A DNA stretch of 64,000 bases, from the NCBI RefSeq assembly GCF_000468095.1, contig NZ_ASZC01000011.1:124001-188000 (forward strand), read 5' to 3'. Shown piece after piece: positions 46,023-57,794 of the stretch (position 1 is the stretch's first letter; the number at the start of each line of letters is the position of its first letter). A model generated the notes under the pieces. That model had not been told where the DNA came from. It made no database searches and saw nothing but the letters and a program-made list of their open reading frames with translations. Source of the stretch: Pantoea sp. AS-PWVM4. Lineage in GTDB: Bacteria; Pseudomonadota; Gammaproteobacteria; Enterobacterales; Enterobacteriaceae. The translations under genes and the position numbers were made by a program.

Positions 46023-46337
46023 ATGTTTAACCGAACCAGTAAAAACGAGGCCTCTGATATCAATCAGGATGTGAACGAGCTGGCTGATTCGCTGGAAGCA
46101 TTGCTGAAATCGTACGGCAGCGAAGCCAAAGATGAAGTGGAAAACGCACGCAGTAAAGCACAATCGCTGCTGAAACAGACGCGCGCGAAACTGAACGGTA
46201 ACAACCGGGTTTCCCAGGCCGCGCGTGACGCGAGTTACCAGGTTGATGCGTATGTACATGATAAACCCTGGCACGGTGTCGGCATTGGTGCCGCGGTCGG
46301 TCTGGTGATTGGTGCGCTGCTGGTCTCGCGCCGCTAA
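46023..46337 (+). CDS. ygaM: DUF883 (ElaB/YqjD/YgaM) ribosome-associated membrane protein
   Basis: A 104-aa protein. An Ala/Lys/Glu-rich coiled-coil region (about 10-75) is followed by one C-terminal helix PWHGVGIGAAVGLVIGALLVSRR, the family's DUF883 end. Relatives tether ribosomes to the inner membrane in stationary phase. AAAGGGAG lies 7 bases ahead of the ATG. It is the intact member of the duplicated ygaC-ygaM unit. Confidence 0.92.
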   Translation: MFNRTSKNEASDINQDVNELADSLEALLKSYGSEAKDEVENARSKAQSLLKQTRAKLNGNNRVSQAARDASYQVDAYVHDKPWHGVGIGAAVGLVIGALLVSRR

Positions 46338-46351
46338 TCTACATTGTAATC

Positions 46352-46395
46352 CCGTAGCGGCGCGATTTATTGCGCGATAAATCGCGCCGCTACGG
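46352..46395. repeat. GC-rich palindrome copy 3 (19-bp perfect arms)
   Basis: CCGTAGCGGCGCGATTTAT (46352-46370) and ATAAATCGCGCCGCTACGG (46377-46395) are perfect complements around six bases. It is the most complete copy and begins 14 bases after the ygaM stop. It may act as its terminator. Confidence 0.85.
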
Positions 46396-46526
46396 TCCGT
46401 TTATTGTTCAAATTTGCAGCAACGCTTGCCTTAATCACCCCGCCCTCACCCTTCACAAAAATTTTTTTTGCTCGCAAAGGCGCATGATCCCTGGTCTTAG
46501 GCCAATTCTGAGGCTTCAAATCACAA
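46396..46526. other. Gap ahead of the nrdHIEF control region
   Basis: Apart from a T-rich stretch (near 46460) I see no gene or strong signal here. The nrd control sites begin at 46527. Confidence 0.5.
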
Positions 46527-46574
46527 ACCCATATATATAGTGGGCTTGACCACAACAAACACTACATCTAGTAT
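46527..46574 (+). promoter_or_regulatory. Paired NrdR boxes ahead of nrdHIEF
   Basis: ACCCATATATATAGTG (46527-46542) and ACACTACATCTAGTAT (46559-46574) both resemble the NrdR consensus ACACTATATATAGTGT. Their centres are 32 bases apart, three helical turns, the arrangement NrdR needs. This implies nucleotide-dependent repression of the class Ib reductase. Confidence 0.78.
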
Positions 46575-46682
46575 TTGCTTCATCAGTTCACTACCAGATG
46601 TCGGCAAGGATGAGGCTCGCAGCAAAAGGATTTTTTGCTTCGTATCTCGCATCCTGACCATACCAAGAGGGAAATACGAATC

Positions 46683-46925
46683 ATGCGCATTATTATTTAC
46701 ACCAAGAACAATTGTGTCCAGTGCAATGCAACAAAAAATGCCATGGACCGTAATGGCATCGATTACCAACTGATTAACCTCGATGCTCAGCCTGAAGCTA
46801 TCGACAACCTCAAATCCCTTGGCTATCGCCAGGTGCCGGTGGTGATGACTCACGATGATCACTGGAGCGGCTTCCGTCCCGATAAAATCGCCAGCCTGCG
46901 CCAGCTCGCTGCTGTCGGGGGATAA
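46683..46925 (+). CDS. nrdH: Glutaredoxin-like electron donor NrdH
   Basis: An 80-aa redoxin with the active pair Cys11-Val-Gln-Cys14 and the family signature [21 protein letters not shown]. It reduces the class Ib ribonucleotide reductase NrdEF and is itself reduced by thioredoxin reductase. I chose ATG 46683 ([14 protein letters not shown]) because the longer frame lacks homology. It is the first of four genes, 4 bases ahead of nrdI. Confidence 0.95.
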   Translation: MRIIIYTKNNCVQCNATKNAMDRNGIDYQLINLDAQPEAIDNLKSLGYRQVPVVMTHDDHWSGFRPDKIASLRQLAAVGG

Positions 46926-47312
46926 GGCGATGTTTCCACTGGTGTACTTTTCCAGCCAGTCGGAAAACACGCACCGATTTATCACACGTCTGGGCCTGCC
47001 TGCACGACGGATACCCATCGACAGCACGCAGCGCCTGCATATCGACCAGCCCTACATTCTGGTGGTGCCGAGCTATGGCGGCGGCAGTGCCAGAGGGGCG
47101 GTGCCCGGACAAGTGATCCAATTCCTCAATGATGAAGCTAACCGAGGCGGTATCCGCGGGGTGATTGCTGCCGGCAACCGCAACTTCGGAGCGGGATTCT
47201 GCCTGGCGGGCGACATCATTGCGCAGAAATGTCAGGTTCCCTATCTCTACCGCTTTGAGTTGATGGGAACCCCCGACGATATCGCTAATGTAAAAGCGGG
47301 AGTGACCCAATT

Positions 47313-50419
<3,107 letters not shown>

Positions 50420-50426
50420 TCGCTTC

Positions 50427-50456
50427 ATATCGGGCTGGCCTCAGCCCGATATTTCC
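50427..50456 (+). terminator. Terminator of nrdHIEF
   Basis: ATATCGGGCT (50427-50436) and AGCCCGATAT (50443-50452) pair around six bases with a short T-rich tail. It is 8 bases past the nrdF stop. Confidence 0.7.
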
Positions 50457-50812
50457 TCTGTTCACTGCTGGTTATTTCCCCGTTATTTCGCCTCTACATC
50501 GTCATCAGGCTGTCATTTTTTCTTCCTTGCAATGGTCCATATATCGCCTGGTAAAGCGCGATTTATCGCCGCTCAGATAAATAAAACCGCCAGAAGCACA
50601 GAAATTCAGCCTGAATTTGAGAAAAAATTGATCCTTGCTTATCCCTTGTGAGCACTGGAAATTCTCGCCATTCTCTCCATCACCGCCAGCCAAATATCAC
50701 CCTTAAGGGTTGTCAGATAATCTCATTATGTTACGGTATAGGCCGCTTAATTTTAACCAGGACCACAACAAGAAATAGCGAAACATCAATTAACCAGGAA
50801 TTTAATTACTGC
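50457..50812. other. Control region of proVWX with a degenerate palindrome copy
   Basis: This 356-base AT-rich stretch should hold the proU promoter; E. coli proU has a supercoil- and H-NS-sensitive one. I could not fix a -35/-10 pair; TTGTCA at about 50708 has no well-placed -10. A degenerate copy of the GC-rich repeat (AAGCGCGATTTATCGCCGC) lies near 50554. No ORF with support is seen. Confidence 0.5.
50554..50572. repeat. GC-rich palindrome copy 4 (degenerate)
   Basis: AGCGCGATTTATCGCCGCT keeps the GCGCGATTTATCGC centre of the repeat family but the outer arms no longer pair well. Confidence 0.5.
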
Positions 50813-52000
50813 ATGGCAATTAAACTCGAAGTAAAGAATTTATATAAGATATTTGGTGATCACCCGGAAAGGGCATTTAAACATATTGAACGCGGTGAGG
50901 GTAAAGAGGCAATTCTGGCGAAAACCGGACTCTCTCTCGGCGTAAAAGATGCCAGTCTGGCCATTGAAGAAGGCGAGATCTTCGTCATCATGGGGCTTTC
51001 AGGTTCAGGTAAGTCCACCATGGTTCGCCTTCTCAATCGTCTGATCGAGCCGACACGCGGCCAGGTGATTATTGATGGTGTCGATATTGCCAAAATATCC
51101 GACGCTGAACTGCGCGAAGTGCGCAGAAATAAGATCAGCATGGTATTCCAGTCATTTGCTCTGATGCCACATCTGACGGTATTAAATAATACCGCCTTCG
51201 GCATGGAATTAGCGGGCGTAGCATTGCAGGAGCGTCAGGAAAAAGCGCTGGAAGCATTGCGTCAGGTCGGACTGGAGAATTATGCCCATGCATACCCGGA
51301 TGAACTTTCCGGTGGTATGCGTCAGCGCGTCGGATTAGCCCGTGCGCTGGCAATTAATCCCGATATTTTGTTGATGGACGAAGCCTTCTCGGCACTTGAT
51401 CCGCTTATTCGTACTGAAATGCAGGATGAGTTGGTAAAATTGCAGGCAAAACATCAACGTACCATTGTCTTTATTTCCCACGATCTCGATGAAGCGATGC
51501 GTATTGGCGATCGCATTGCCATTATGCAGGGCGGTGAAGTGGTCCAGGTCGGCACGCCGGATGAAATATTGAATAATCCGGCCAACGATTATGTGCGAAC
51601 CTTCTTCCGTGGCGTCGATATCAGCCATGTGTTCAGCGCCAAAGATATTGCGCGACGCAGCGCGGGTGCGCTGATCCGTAAAGCGGCGGGTCTTGGCCCA
51701 CGCTCTGCGATCAAGTTGTTGCAGGATGAAGATCGCGATTTTGGTTATGTACTGGAAAAACAGAAATTTGTTGGCGTGGTTTCAACCGATTCGCTGAAAG
51801 CGGCCCTGGCCGCAGGCGAGGGTCTGGACAATGCGCTGCTGGATATTCCGGCGGTTCCGGCGGACACCTCACTGAATGATCTGCTCTCCCATGTGGCGCA
51901 GGCACCTTGTGCCGTACCGGTGGTAGGTGAAGAAAATCAGTATGTTGGTGTGATATCGAAAAGCACGCTGCTGCGCGCTTTAGACCGTGAAGGAGCCTGA
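50813..52000 (+). CDS. proV: Glycine betaine/proline importer ATPase (ProU)
   Basis: A 395-aa ABC ATPase for uptake of glycine betaine and proline betaine in osmotic stress. Walker [10 protein letters not shown] (61-69), signature LSGGMRQR and Walker [14 protein letters not shown] are intact. A C-terminal pair of CBS repeats (about 280-395) senses ionic strength. I chose ATG 50813 ([15 protein letters not shown]), as in E. coli; there is no strong ribosome site at short spacing. It is the first gene of proVWX. Confidence 0.96.
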   Translation: MAIKLEVKNLYKIFGDHPERAFKHIERGEGKEAILAKTGLSLGVKDASLAIEEGEIFVIMGLSGSGKSTMVRLLNRLIEPTRGQVIIDGVDIAKISDAELREVRRNKISMVFQSFALMPHLTVLNNTAFGMELAGVALQERQEKALEALRQVGLENYAHAYPDELSGGMRQRVGLARALAINPDILLMDEAFSALDPLIRTEMQDELVKLQAKHQRTIVFISHDLDEAMRIGDRIAIMQGGEVVQVGTPDEILNNPANDYVRTFFRGVDISHVFSAKDIARRSAGALIRKAAGLGPRSAIKLLQDEDRDFGYVLEKQKFVGVVSTDSLKAALAAGEGLDNALLDIPAVPADTSLNDLLSHVAQAPCAVPVVGEENQYVGVISKSTLLRALDREGA

Positions 52001-52002
52001 TA

Positions 52003-53118
52003 ATGAGTGAACAAAATAGCAATCCGTGGGATAGCACCAGTCAGACTACGCAGGCGGCCTCTCCCGACAGTAGCGCAGCCGATCCCTGGTCAACCGGGAC
52101 CAGCGCACCGGCAAGCCCTGGCACGCATGAAGCCGCCAGCAACGCCGCCAGCAACAGCGACTGGTTAAGCAGCGCACCTGCGCCGCAGCCGGAACATTTC
52201 AATATTATGGATCCGTTCCATAAGACGCTGATCCCGCTCGACAGCTGGGTAACTCACGGCATCGACTGGGTGGTAAACCACTTCCGTCCGGTGTTCCAGG
52301 GCATCCGTGTGCCGGTGGATTATATCCTCAGTGCCTTCCAGCAACTGCTGCTGGGTATGCCTGCGCCGGTCGCGCTGGTGGTGTTCGCGCTGATCGCCTG
52401 GCAGATCGCCAGCCCGGCAATGGGTATCGCGACCCTGATTTCGCTGGTGTTGATTGGCGCAATTGGTGCCTGGTCACAAGCGATGGTGACGCTGGCGCTG
52501 GTGCTCACCGCCCTGTTGTTCTGCATCATTATCGGTCTGCCGCTCGGCATCTGGCTGGCACGCAGCGAACGCGCGGCGCGCATCATCCGACCGCTGCTGG
52601 ATGCGATGCAAACCACACCAGCCTTCGTCTATCTGGTGCCGATTGTCATGCTGTTCGGCATCGGTAACGTGCCGGGCGTAGTGGTGACCATTATCTTTGC
52701 CTTGCCGCCGATTGTGCGTCTGACGATTCTCGGCATTAAACAGGTTCCGGCAGATTTGATCGAAGCCAGTGAATCCTTTGGTGCCAGCCCGCGTCAGATG
52801 TTGTTTAAAGTGCAACTGCCACTGGCGATGCCGACCATTATGGCTGGCGTTAACCAGACGCTGATGCTGGCGCTATCGATGGTGGTGATCGCCTCGATGA
52901 TCGCCGTCGGTGGTCTTGGCCAGATGGTGCTGCGCGGTATCGGTCGCCTCGATATGGGCCTCGCCACCGTGGGCGGTGTGGGTATCGTGATCCTCGCCAT
53001 TATTCTTGATCGTCTGACCCAATCGGTGGGTCGCGACAGCCGCAGCCGTGGCAATCGCCACTGGTACAGCAGTGGCCCGGTTGGCCTGCTGATGCGCCCT
53101 TTCAGTAAAAAGCCCTGA
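52003..53118 (+). CDS. proW: Glycine betaine/proline importer permease (ProU)
   Basis: A 371-aa permease. About 65 hydrophilic Ser/Ala-rich residues precede [24 protein letters not shown], the ProW signature. Seven or so helices follow; the ATPase-contact loop is [26 protein letters not shown]. The N-terminal tail is longer than in E. coli ProW (354 aa). It starts 2 bases after proV. Confidence 0.95.
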   Translation: MSEQNSNPWDSTSQTTQAASPDSSAADPWSTGTSAPASPGTHEAASNAASNSDWLSSAPAPQPEHFNIMDPFHKTLIPLDSWVTHGIDWVVNHFRPVFQGIRVPVDYILSAFQQLLLGMPAPVALVVFALIAWQIASPAMGIATLISLVLIGAIGAWSQAMVTLALVLTALLFCIIIGLPLGIWLARSERAARIIRPLLDAMQTTPAFVYLVPIVMLFGIGNVPGVVVTIIFALPPIVRLTILGIKQVPADLIEASESFGASPRQMLFKVQLPLAMPTIMAGVNQTLMLALSMVVIASMIAVGGLGQMVLRGIGRLDMGLATVGGVGIVILAIILDRLTQSVGRDSRSRGNRHWYSSGPVGLLMRPFSKKP

Positions 53119-53181
53119 TTCATTTGGGCGGCCCACTGTAGCCGCCCGTCTCCGACGCCACACGTAAAATAAGGAATGACT

Positions 53182-54177
53182 ATGCGCAAGACAGCCCTAT
53201 TCGCTGCCGTCCTGACGACATTCGCCGTGACGCATGTGTCCGCCGCCGACCTGCCGGGTAAAGGCATCACCGTTAAACCGGTGCAGAGCACCATCTCAGA
53301 AGAAACGTTTCAGACGCTGCTGGTGAGCCGCGCGCTGGAAAAACTGGGTTATACCGTCGATAAACCCAGCGAAGTGGACTACAACGTTGGCTACACCACC
53401 ATTGCCGAAGGCGATGCCACCTTTACCGCCGTCAACTGGCAGCCGCTGCATGATGATATGTATAAAGCCGCCGGTGGCGACCAGAAGTTTTACCGCGAAG
53501 GGACTTATGTAACCGGTGCGGCACAGGGTTACCTGATCGACAAAAAAACAGCGGATCAGTACCACATCACCAACTTTGCCCAGTTGAAAGATCCTAAGCT
53601 GGCGAAGCTGTTTGATACTAACGGCGACGGCAAAGCTGACCTGACCGGTTGCACCCCAGGCTGGGGCTGCGAGGCCGTGATTAACCATCAGATTGACGCT
53701 TACGGTCTGAGCAAAACGGTGGAGCACAACCAGGGAAATTACTCGGCAATGATTGCCGACACCATCACTCGCTTTAAGCAGGGTAAGCCGATCCTGTACT
53801 ACACCTGGACCCCCTACTGGGTGAGCGACGTGCTGAAGCCGGGTAAAGATGTGGTGTGGTTGCAGGTGCCGTTCTCATCGCTGCCGGGCGAGCAGAAAAA
53901 TGTCGATACCAAGCTGGCGAACGGTGCCAACTACGGCTTCCCGGTGAATACCATGCATATCGTTGCCAACAAAGCCTGGGCTGAGAAAAACCCGGCGGCG
54001 GCGAAACTGTTTGCCGAGATGAAACTGCCAATCACCGACATCAATGCGGAAAATGCTGCCATGCATGCCGGTCAGTCTTCTGAAGACGATATCAACCGTC
54101 ACGTTGATGGCTGGATCAAAGGTCATCAGGCCGAGTTTGATAAGTGGGTGCAGGACGCACTGGCTGCGGCGAAGTAA
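53182..54177 (+). CDS. proX: Glycine betaine/proline-binding protein (ProU)
   Basis: A 331-aa periplasmic protein. The signal peptide ends in VSAA, and the mature protein opens [30 protein letters not shown], nearly identical to E. coli ProX. The betaine cage tryptophans lie in [13 protein letters not shown] and [12 protein letters not shown] chose ATG 53182, which is 6 bases past AAGGA; the ATG at 53176 is too close. It is the last gene of the operon. Confidence 0.96.
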   Translation: MRKTALFAAVLTTFAVTHVSAADLPGKGITVKPVQSTISEETFQTLLVSRALEKLGYTVDKPSEVDYNVGYTTIAEGDATFTAVNWQPLHDDMYKAAGGDQKFYREGTYVTGAAQGYLIDKKTADQYHITNFAQLKDPKLAKLFDTNGDGKADLTGCTPGWGCEAVINHQIDAYGLSKTVEHNQGNYSAMIADTITRFKQGKPILYYTWTPYWVSDVLKPGKDVVWLQVPFSSLPGEQKNVDTKLANGANYGFPVNTMHIVANKAWAEKNPAAAKLFAEMKLPITDINAENAAMHAGQSSEDDINRHVDGWIKGHQAEFDKWVQDALAAAK

Positions 54178-54206
54178 ATATCACCGGGCCCACATACTGC
54201 ACACCT

Positions 54207-54230
54207 CCTTCTCCCGCTTGCGGGAGAAGG
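54207..54230 (+). terminator. Hairpin after proX
   Basis: CCTTCTCCCG (54207-54216) and CGGGAGAAGG (54221-54230) pair around four bases, 29 bases past the proX stop. There is no T run, so it is a weak terminator or an mRNA-end stabiliser. Confidence 0.5.
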
Positions 54231-54257
54231 TCGGGATGAGGGCCATCAGCAGCTAAA

Positions 54258-54280
54258 GTCGCGCGATAAATCGCGCCGCT
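54258..54280. repeat. GC-rich palindrome copy 5
   Basis: GTCGCGCGATAAATCGCGCCGCT holds GCGCGA-TAAA-TCGCGC, the repeat core in reverse orientation, between proX and the MFS gene. Confidence 0.65.
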
Positions 54281-54370
54281 AAAGAGGGCGACCTGGTTTT
54301 CCCAATCGATTCGGACGCTATAGCGTACTGGTACGTCCTGTTAATTAACACAACAATGAAATAGTTTTTT

Positions 54371-54386
54371 GGGTTACTATTAACCC
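54371..54386. promoter_or_regulatory. Inverted repeat ahead of the MFS gene
   Basis: GGGTTA-CTAT-TAACCC is a perfect 6-base inverted repeat 29 bases before the chosen start. It could be a repressor operator; no regulator can be named. Confidence 0.35.
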
Positions 54387-54415
54387 ATTATGATTATTTG
54401 CCTGCTCATGACGCT

Positions 54416-55594
54416 ATGAATGCTTCCCATCAGGGCCTCAGTTCTGCCCTGGTCGCGCTGATGTCGGTCGCGACTGGCCTTGCCGTCGCCAGCAACTACT
54501 ATGTCCAGCCGCTGCTGGATACCATCGCCCACCAGTTTAATCTCTCCGTCAGCCTCGCCGGCTTTATCGTCACCACCGCCCAACTCGGTTATGCCTGTGG
54601 CCTGCTGCTGCTGGTACCACTCGGCGATATGCTGGAACGGCGCGGCCTGATTGTTTCCATGAGCCTGCTCGCGGCCGGTGGCATGATGATCACCGCGCTC
54701 TCCTCTTCCCTGCCGTTAATGCTGCTGGGCACGGTGGTGACCGGGCTGTTTTCTGTTGTGGCACAAATTCTGGTGCCTCTCGCAGCCACCCTCGCAGCGC
54801 CAGAGAAACGCGGCAAAGTAGTAGGAACGGTAATGAGCGGTTTATTGCTCGGTATCCTGCTGGCACGAACCGCCGCCGGTGCGCTGGCGCAACTGGGTGG
54901 CTGGCGCAGCGTTTACTGGACCGCCAGCGTGTTGATGATCCTGATGGCACTGGCGCTGTGGCGTTATCTGCCGCGCTATAAGCAGGATGTCCCACTTAAT
55001 TACCCGCAGTTGTTACGCTCCATCTTCAGCCTGTATGCCGGTAACCGGGTAATACGTACCCGCGCGTTAACCGGCTGCCTCTCCTTCGCCAATTTCAGCA
55101 TGCTCTGGACCTCCATGGCGTTCCTGCTATCAGCGCAACCTTATGGTTTTAATGAAGGGGAGATTGGCCTGCTGGGTCTGGTGGGTGCCGCAGGGGCACT
55201 GGCGGCACGTCAGGCCGGTAGTCTGGCGGATAAAGGGAAAGCCAAACTGACCACCAGCACCGGCTTGTTGATTATGTTAGCAGCGTGGGGGGTAACCGCG
55301 CTGGGGGCACACCATTTGCTGGCACTGATTATCGGTATTTTGCTGCTCGACTTAGCGGTGCAGGCAGTACATATCACCAACCAAAGCGTGATTTATCGTC
55401 ATAAACCAGAGGCGCGCAACCGCCTGAATGCCGGCTATATGACCAGTTATTTTATCGGTGGTGCGCTGGGTTCAATCATCTCGGCGAACGCATTTCATCA
55501 CGCAGGCTGGTATGGCGTTTGTGGAGCCGGTGTGCTGTTCACCACAATTAACCTGTTGATTTGGTGGCGCAATGCGCGCTTCGAAAGTGTTTAG
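54416..55594 (+). CDS. ygaY: MFS transporter (YgaY-like)
   Basis: A 392-aa major-facilitator protein with twelve helices. The opening ALMSVATGLAVASNYYVQPLLD and the loop GDMLERRGLIVSM are of the AraJ/YgaY drug-efflux type. In E. coli K-12 ygaY is broken, but here the frame is complete. I chose ATG 54416; TTG 54398 is a weaker alternative, and no strong ribosome site is seen for either. Its place between proX and emrR is as in E. coli. The substrate is unknown. Confidence 0.85.
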   Translation: MNASHQGLSSALVALMSVATGLAVASNYYVQPLLDTIAHQFNLSVSLAGFIVTTAQLGYACGLLLLVPLGDMLERRGLIVSMSLLAAGGMMITALSSSLPLMLLGTVVTGLFSVVAQILVPLAATLAAPEKRGKVVGTVMSGLLLGILLARTAAGALAQLGGWRSVYWTASVLMILMALALWRYLPRYKQDVPLNYPQLLRSIFSLYAGNRVIRTRALTGCLSFANFSMLWTSMAFLLSAQPYGFNEGEIGLLGLVGAAGALAARQAGSLADKGKAKLTTSTGLLIMLAAWGVTALGAHHLLALIIGILLLDLAVQAVHITNQSVIYRHKPEARNRLNAGYMTSYFIGGALGSIISANAFHHAGWYGVCGAGVLFTTINLLIWWRNARFESV

Positions 55595-55922
55595 AAAACG
55601 TAAAGACCGGACCTAATCGATGAGCAATACTGTTCATCAATGATTGGGTTTGTTATGGTTAGCCAGAGAGTTATTCATCATGGTTATTTTTTCTCGCGAA
55701 ATTATTCAACTGTAAAAAGATTTCGCGAGGCGAATTGATAGCATCCAATGCCTGCGCATCCGTAGCCTTGGATCGGGCAACACGCCCAGGGTCAGGGAAT
55801 GACCTGGAATCGCCGGGTGCTGACAGTGTGATCGTGCTAACAATCACTGGCGGGAATTATGACTACGCTTAATCTGTCACCACCATTACTATACCAGTTG
55901 CAACTAGTGAGGTTTTTTTAGA
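55595..55922. other. Structured gap before emrR, possible leader or small RNA
   Basis: No protein gene is seen. Several hairpins can be drawn: CTCGCGAAAT/ATTTCGCGAG (55693-55702, 55720-55729), GGGC/GCCC near 55775, GGTCA/TGACC near 55790 and CAGTG/CACTG near 55826. The middle part is GC-rich (about 55740-55855) between AT-rich flanks. Just before emrR lies the palindrome GTTGCAAC, which could belong to an EmrR operator. I do not recognise a known riboswitch or small RNA. Confidence 0.45.
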
Positions 55923-56453
55923 ATGGAAAGTTCGTTTACTCCCATAGAGCAGATGCTAAACATCCGTGCTACTCGCCATAAAGATTTTCCATTGCAGGAG
56001 ATCATCCTGACGCGTCTGTGCATGCATATGCAGGGCAAACTGCTGGATAATCGCAACAAAATGTTGAAGGCGCAGGGAATTAACGAAACCTTATTCATGG
56101 CGCTGATCACCCTCGATGCGCAGGAAAATCAGAGCATCCAGCCTTCTGAACTGAGTTCTGCCCTCGGATCTTCCCGTACCAACGCCACGCGTATTGCTGA
56201 TGAGCTGGAAAAACGCGGCTGGATTGAGCGTCGTGAAAGTGACAACGACCGTCGCTGCCTGCATCTGCATCTGACTGAGAAAGGTAACGAATTTTTACGC
56301 CAGCTGCTGCCACCGCAGCACCAGAGCCTGCAATATCTTTGGTCGTCGCTCTCCTCAGACGAGCAAGGACAGCTGGAAGCGATTACCCGTAAGCTGCTTA
56401 ACCGCCTCGACAAAATGGATGAAGAGCAACTCATCGCCTCCCTGTCACGCTAA
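55923..56453 (+). CDS. emrR: Multidrug-resistance repressor EmrR (MprA)
   Basis: A 176-aa MarR-family repressor of the same length as E. coli EmrR. The winged helix covers [49 protein letters not shown]. Hydrophobic drugs such as uncouplers release it from the emrRAB promoter. It is the first gene of emrRAB. GAGG lies 9 or so bases ahead of the ATG, inside a T-rich leader. Confidence 0.96.
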   Translation: MESSFTPIEQMLNIRATRHKDFPLQEIILTRLCMHMQGKLLDNRNKMLKAQGINETLFMALITLDAQENQSIQPSELSSALGSSRTNATRIADELEKRGWIERRESDNDRRCLHLHLTEKGNEFLRQLLPPQHQSLQYLWSSLSSDEQGQLEAITRKLLNRLDKMDEEQLIASLSR

Positions 56454-56513
56454 TAGCAAGAAGTGCGACACAATCACCTGTCGAAACCGATATTTTAATC
56501 CCCTTTTTATCCG

Positions 56514-56540
56514 GCCAGCGTCACAAGCGCTGGCTTTTTT
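56514..56540 (+). terminator. Terminator-like hairpin between emrR and emrA
   Basis: GCCAGCG (56514-56520) and CGCTGGC (56528-56534) pair around seven bases and six T residues follow. It sits 60 bases past emrR and 64 before emrA. It would cut transcription of emrAB unless read through or bypassed. Confidence 0.75.
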
Positions 56541-56604
56541 CGACTCGGGACCCCGTGTTGATGGATGAACACATCCCGAAAAAATGGAAAACGTGGAGAA
56601 TAAC

Positions 56605-57777
56605 ATGAGTGCGACAGCGGCAGATCAAAGCCCGCAACAGCCAGCAAATAAAAAGAAAAAGCGCAAAGGTGCGCTTATCCTGCTGGCTATCGTGTTTGTC
56701 ATTATTGGTATTGCCTATCTGGCTTACTGGTTCCTGGTGCTGCGTCATTTCCAGGAAACCGACGATGCTTATGTCTCAGGTAATCAGGTGCAGGTGATGG
56801 CGCAGGTGTCTGGCAGCGTCAATAAAGTGTGGTTTGATGACACCGACTTCGTGAAGAAAGGTGACGTGCTGGTATCACTCGATAAAACCGATGCAGAACA
56901 GGCGTTTGAAAAAGCGCAGACTGCACTGGCTACCAGCGTACGTCAGACGCATCAGTTGATGATCAATGGCAAGCAGGATCAGGCCACCATCAAGTTGCAA
57001 CAAACGGCGCTGGAGCAGGCCGAGGCAGACCTGAAGCGTCGTGAGCCGCTGGGTGCCGCCAACCTGATTGGCCGTGAGGAACTGCAACACGCGCGCGACG
57101 CCGTGGCTACCGCCAAAGCACAACTCGACGTGGCAGTGCAGCAGTACAACGCGAATCAGGCGATGATCCTCAACACCTCACTGGAAAACCAGCCGGCGGT
57201 GAAACAGGCCGCCGCTGAACTGCGCGATGCCTGGCTGGCACTGCAACGTACCGAGATCCGCAGCCCGATGGATGGCTATGTCTCCCGTCGTAGCGTGCAG
57301 GTTGGCTCGCAAATCTCCACCAGCACGCCACTGCTGGCAGTGGTGCCTGCCACCAATTTGTGGATAGATGCGAACTTCAAAGAAACCCAACTGGCAGACG
57401 TGCGCATTGGCCAACCGGCGACGGTCGTCAGTGATATCTACGGTGATGATGTGGTGTATCAAGGCAAGGTGGTAGGTCTGGATATGGGCACCGGTAGCGC
57501 CTTCTCCCTGCTGCCGGCACAGAACGCCACCGGTAACTGGATCAAAGTGGTTCAGCGTCTGCCGGTACGTATCGAGCTGGATGCGAAAGAAGTAGCAGAA
57601 CATCCGCTGCGTATCGGCCTGTCAACGCTGGTCAAAGTGGATACCTCCAATAAGGATGGCGCAACACTTGCCAGCAGCGTCCGTAGCCAGGCCGCTTATG
57701 AAAGCGATGCGCTGGCCATTGACCTGACGCCAGTAAACCAGATGATTACTGACATCGTTCGTGCCAACGCCGGCTGA
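56605..57777 (+). CDS. emrA: Multidrug efflux membrane-fusion protein EmrA
   Basis: A 390-aa HlyD-family protein, equal in length to E. coli EmrA. One N-terminal helix (about 28-48) is followed by the barrel-sandwich start ETDDAYVSGNQVQVMAQVSGSV, a long coiled-coil hairpin and GYVSRRSVQVGSQIS. It links EmrB to an outer-membrane channel (TolC). I chose ATG 56605 with GGAG ahead, not the ATG 7 codons earlier. Confidence 0.96.
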   Translation: MSATAADQSPQQPANKKKKRKGALILLAIVFVIIGIAYLAYWFLVLRHFQETDDAYVSGNQVQVMAQVSGSVNKVWFDDTDFVKKGDVLVSLDKTDAEQAFEKAQTALATSVRQTHQLMINGKQDQATIKLQQTALEQAEADLKRREPLGAANLIGREELQHARDAVATAKAQLDVAVQQYNANQAMILNTSLENQPAVKQAAAELRDAWLALQRTEIRSPMDGYVSRRSVQVGSQISTSTPLLAVVPATNLWIDANFKETQLADVRIGQPATVVSDIYGDDVVYQGKVVGLDMGTGSAFSLLPAQNATGNWIKVVQRLPVRIELDAKEVAEHPLRIGLSTLVKVDTSNKDGATLASSVRSQAAYESDALAIDLTPVNQMITDIVRANAG

Positions 57778-57794
57778 TAACGCGGGAGGCTGTT

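Noticed and set aside
50708..50740. proU promoter at TTGTCA
   Set aside because: No -10 hexamer at 16-18 bases; TATAGG lies 21 bases away, so I could not call it.
55693..55860. yybP-ykoY (manganese) riboswitch ahead of emrR
   Set aside because: The stretch lacks the GGGGAGUAG-type conserved core of that class; it stays an unidentified structured region.
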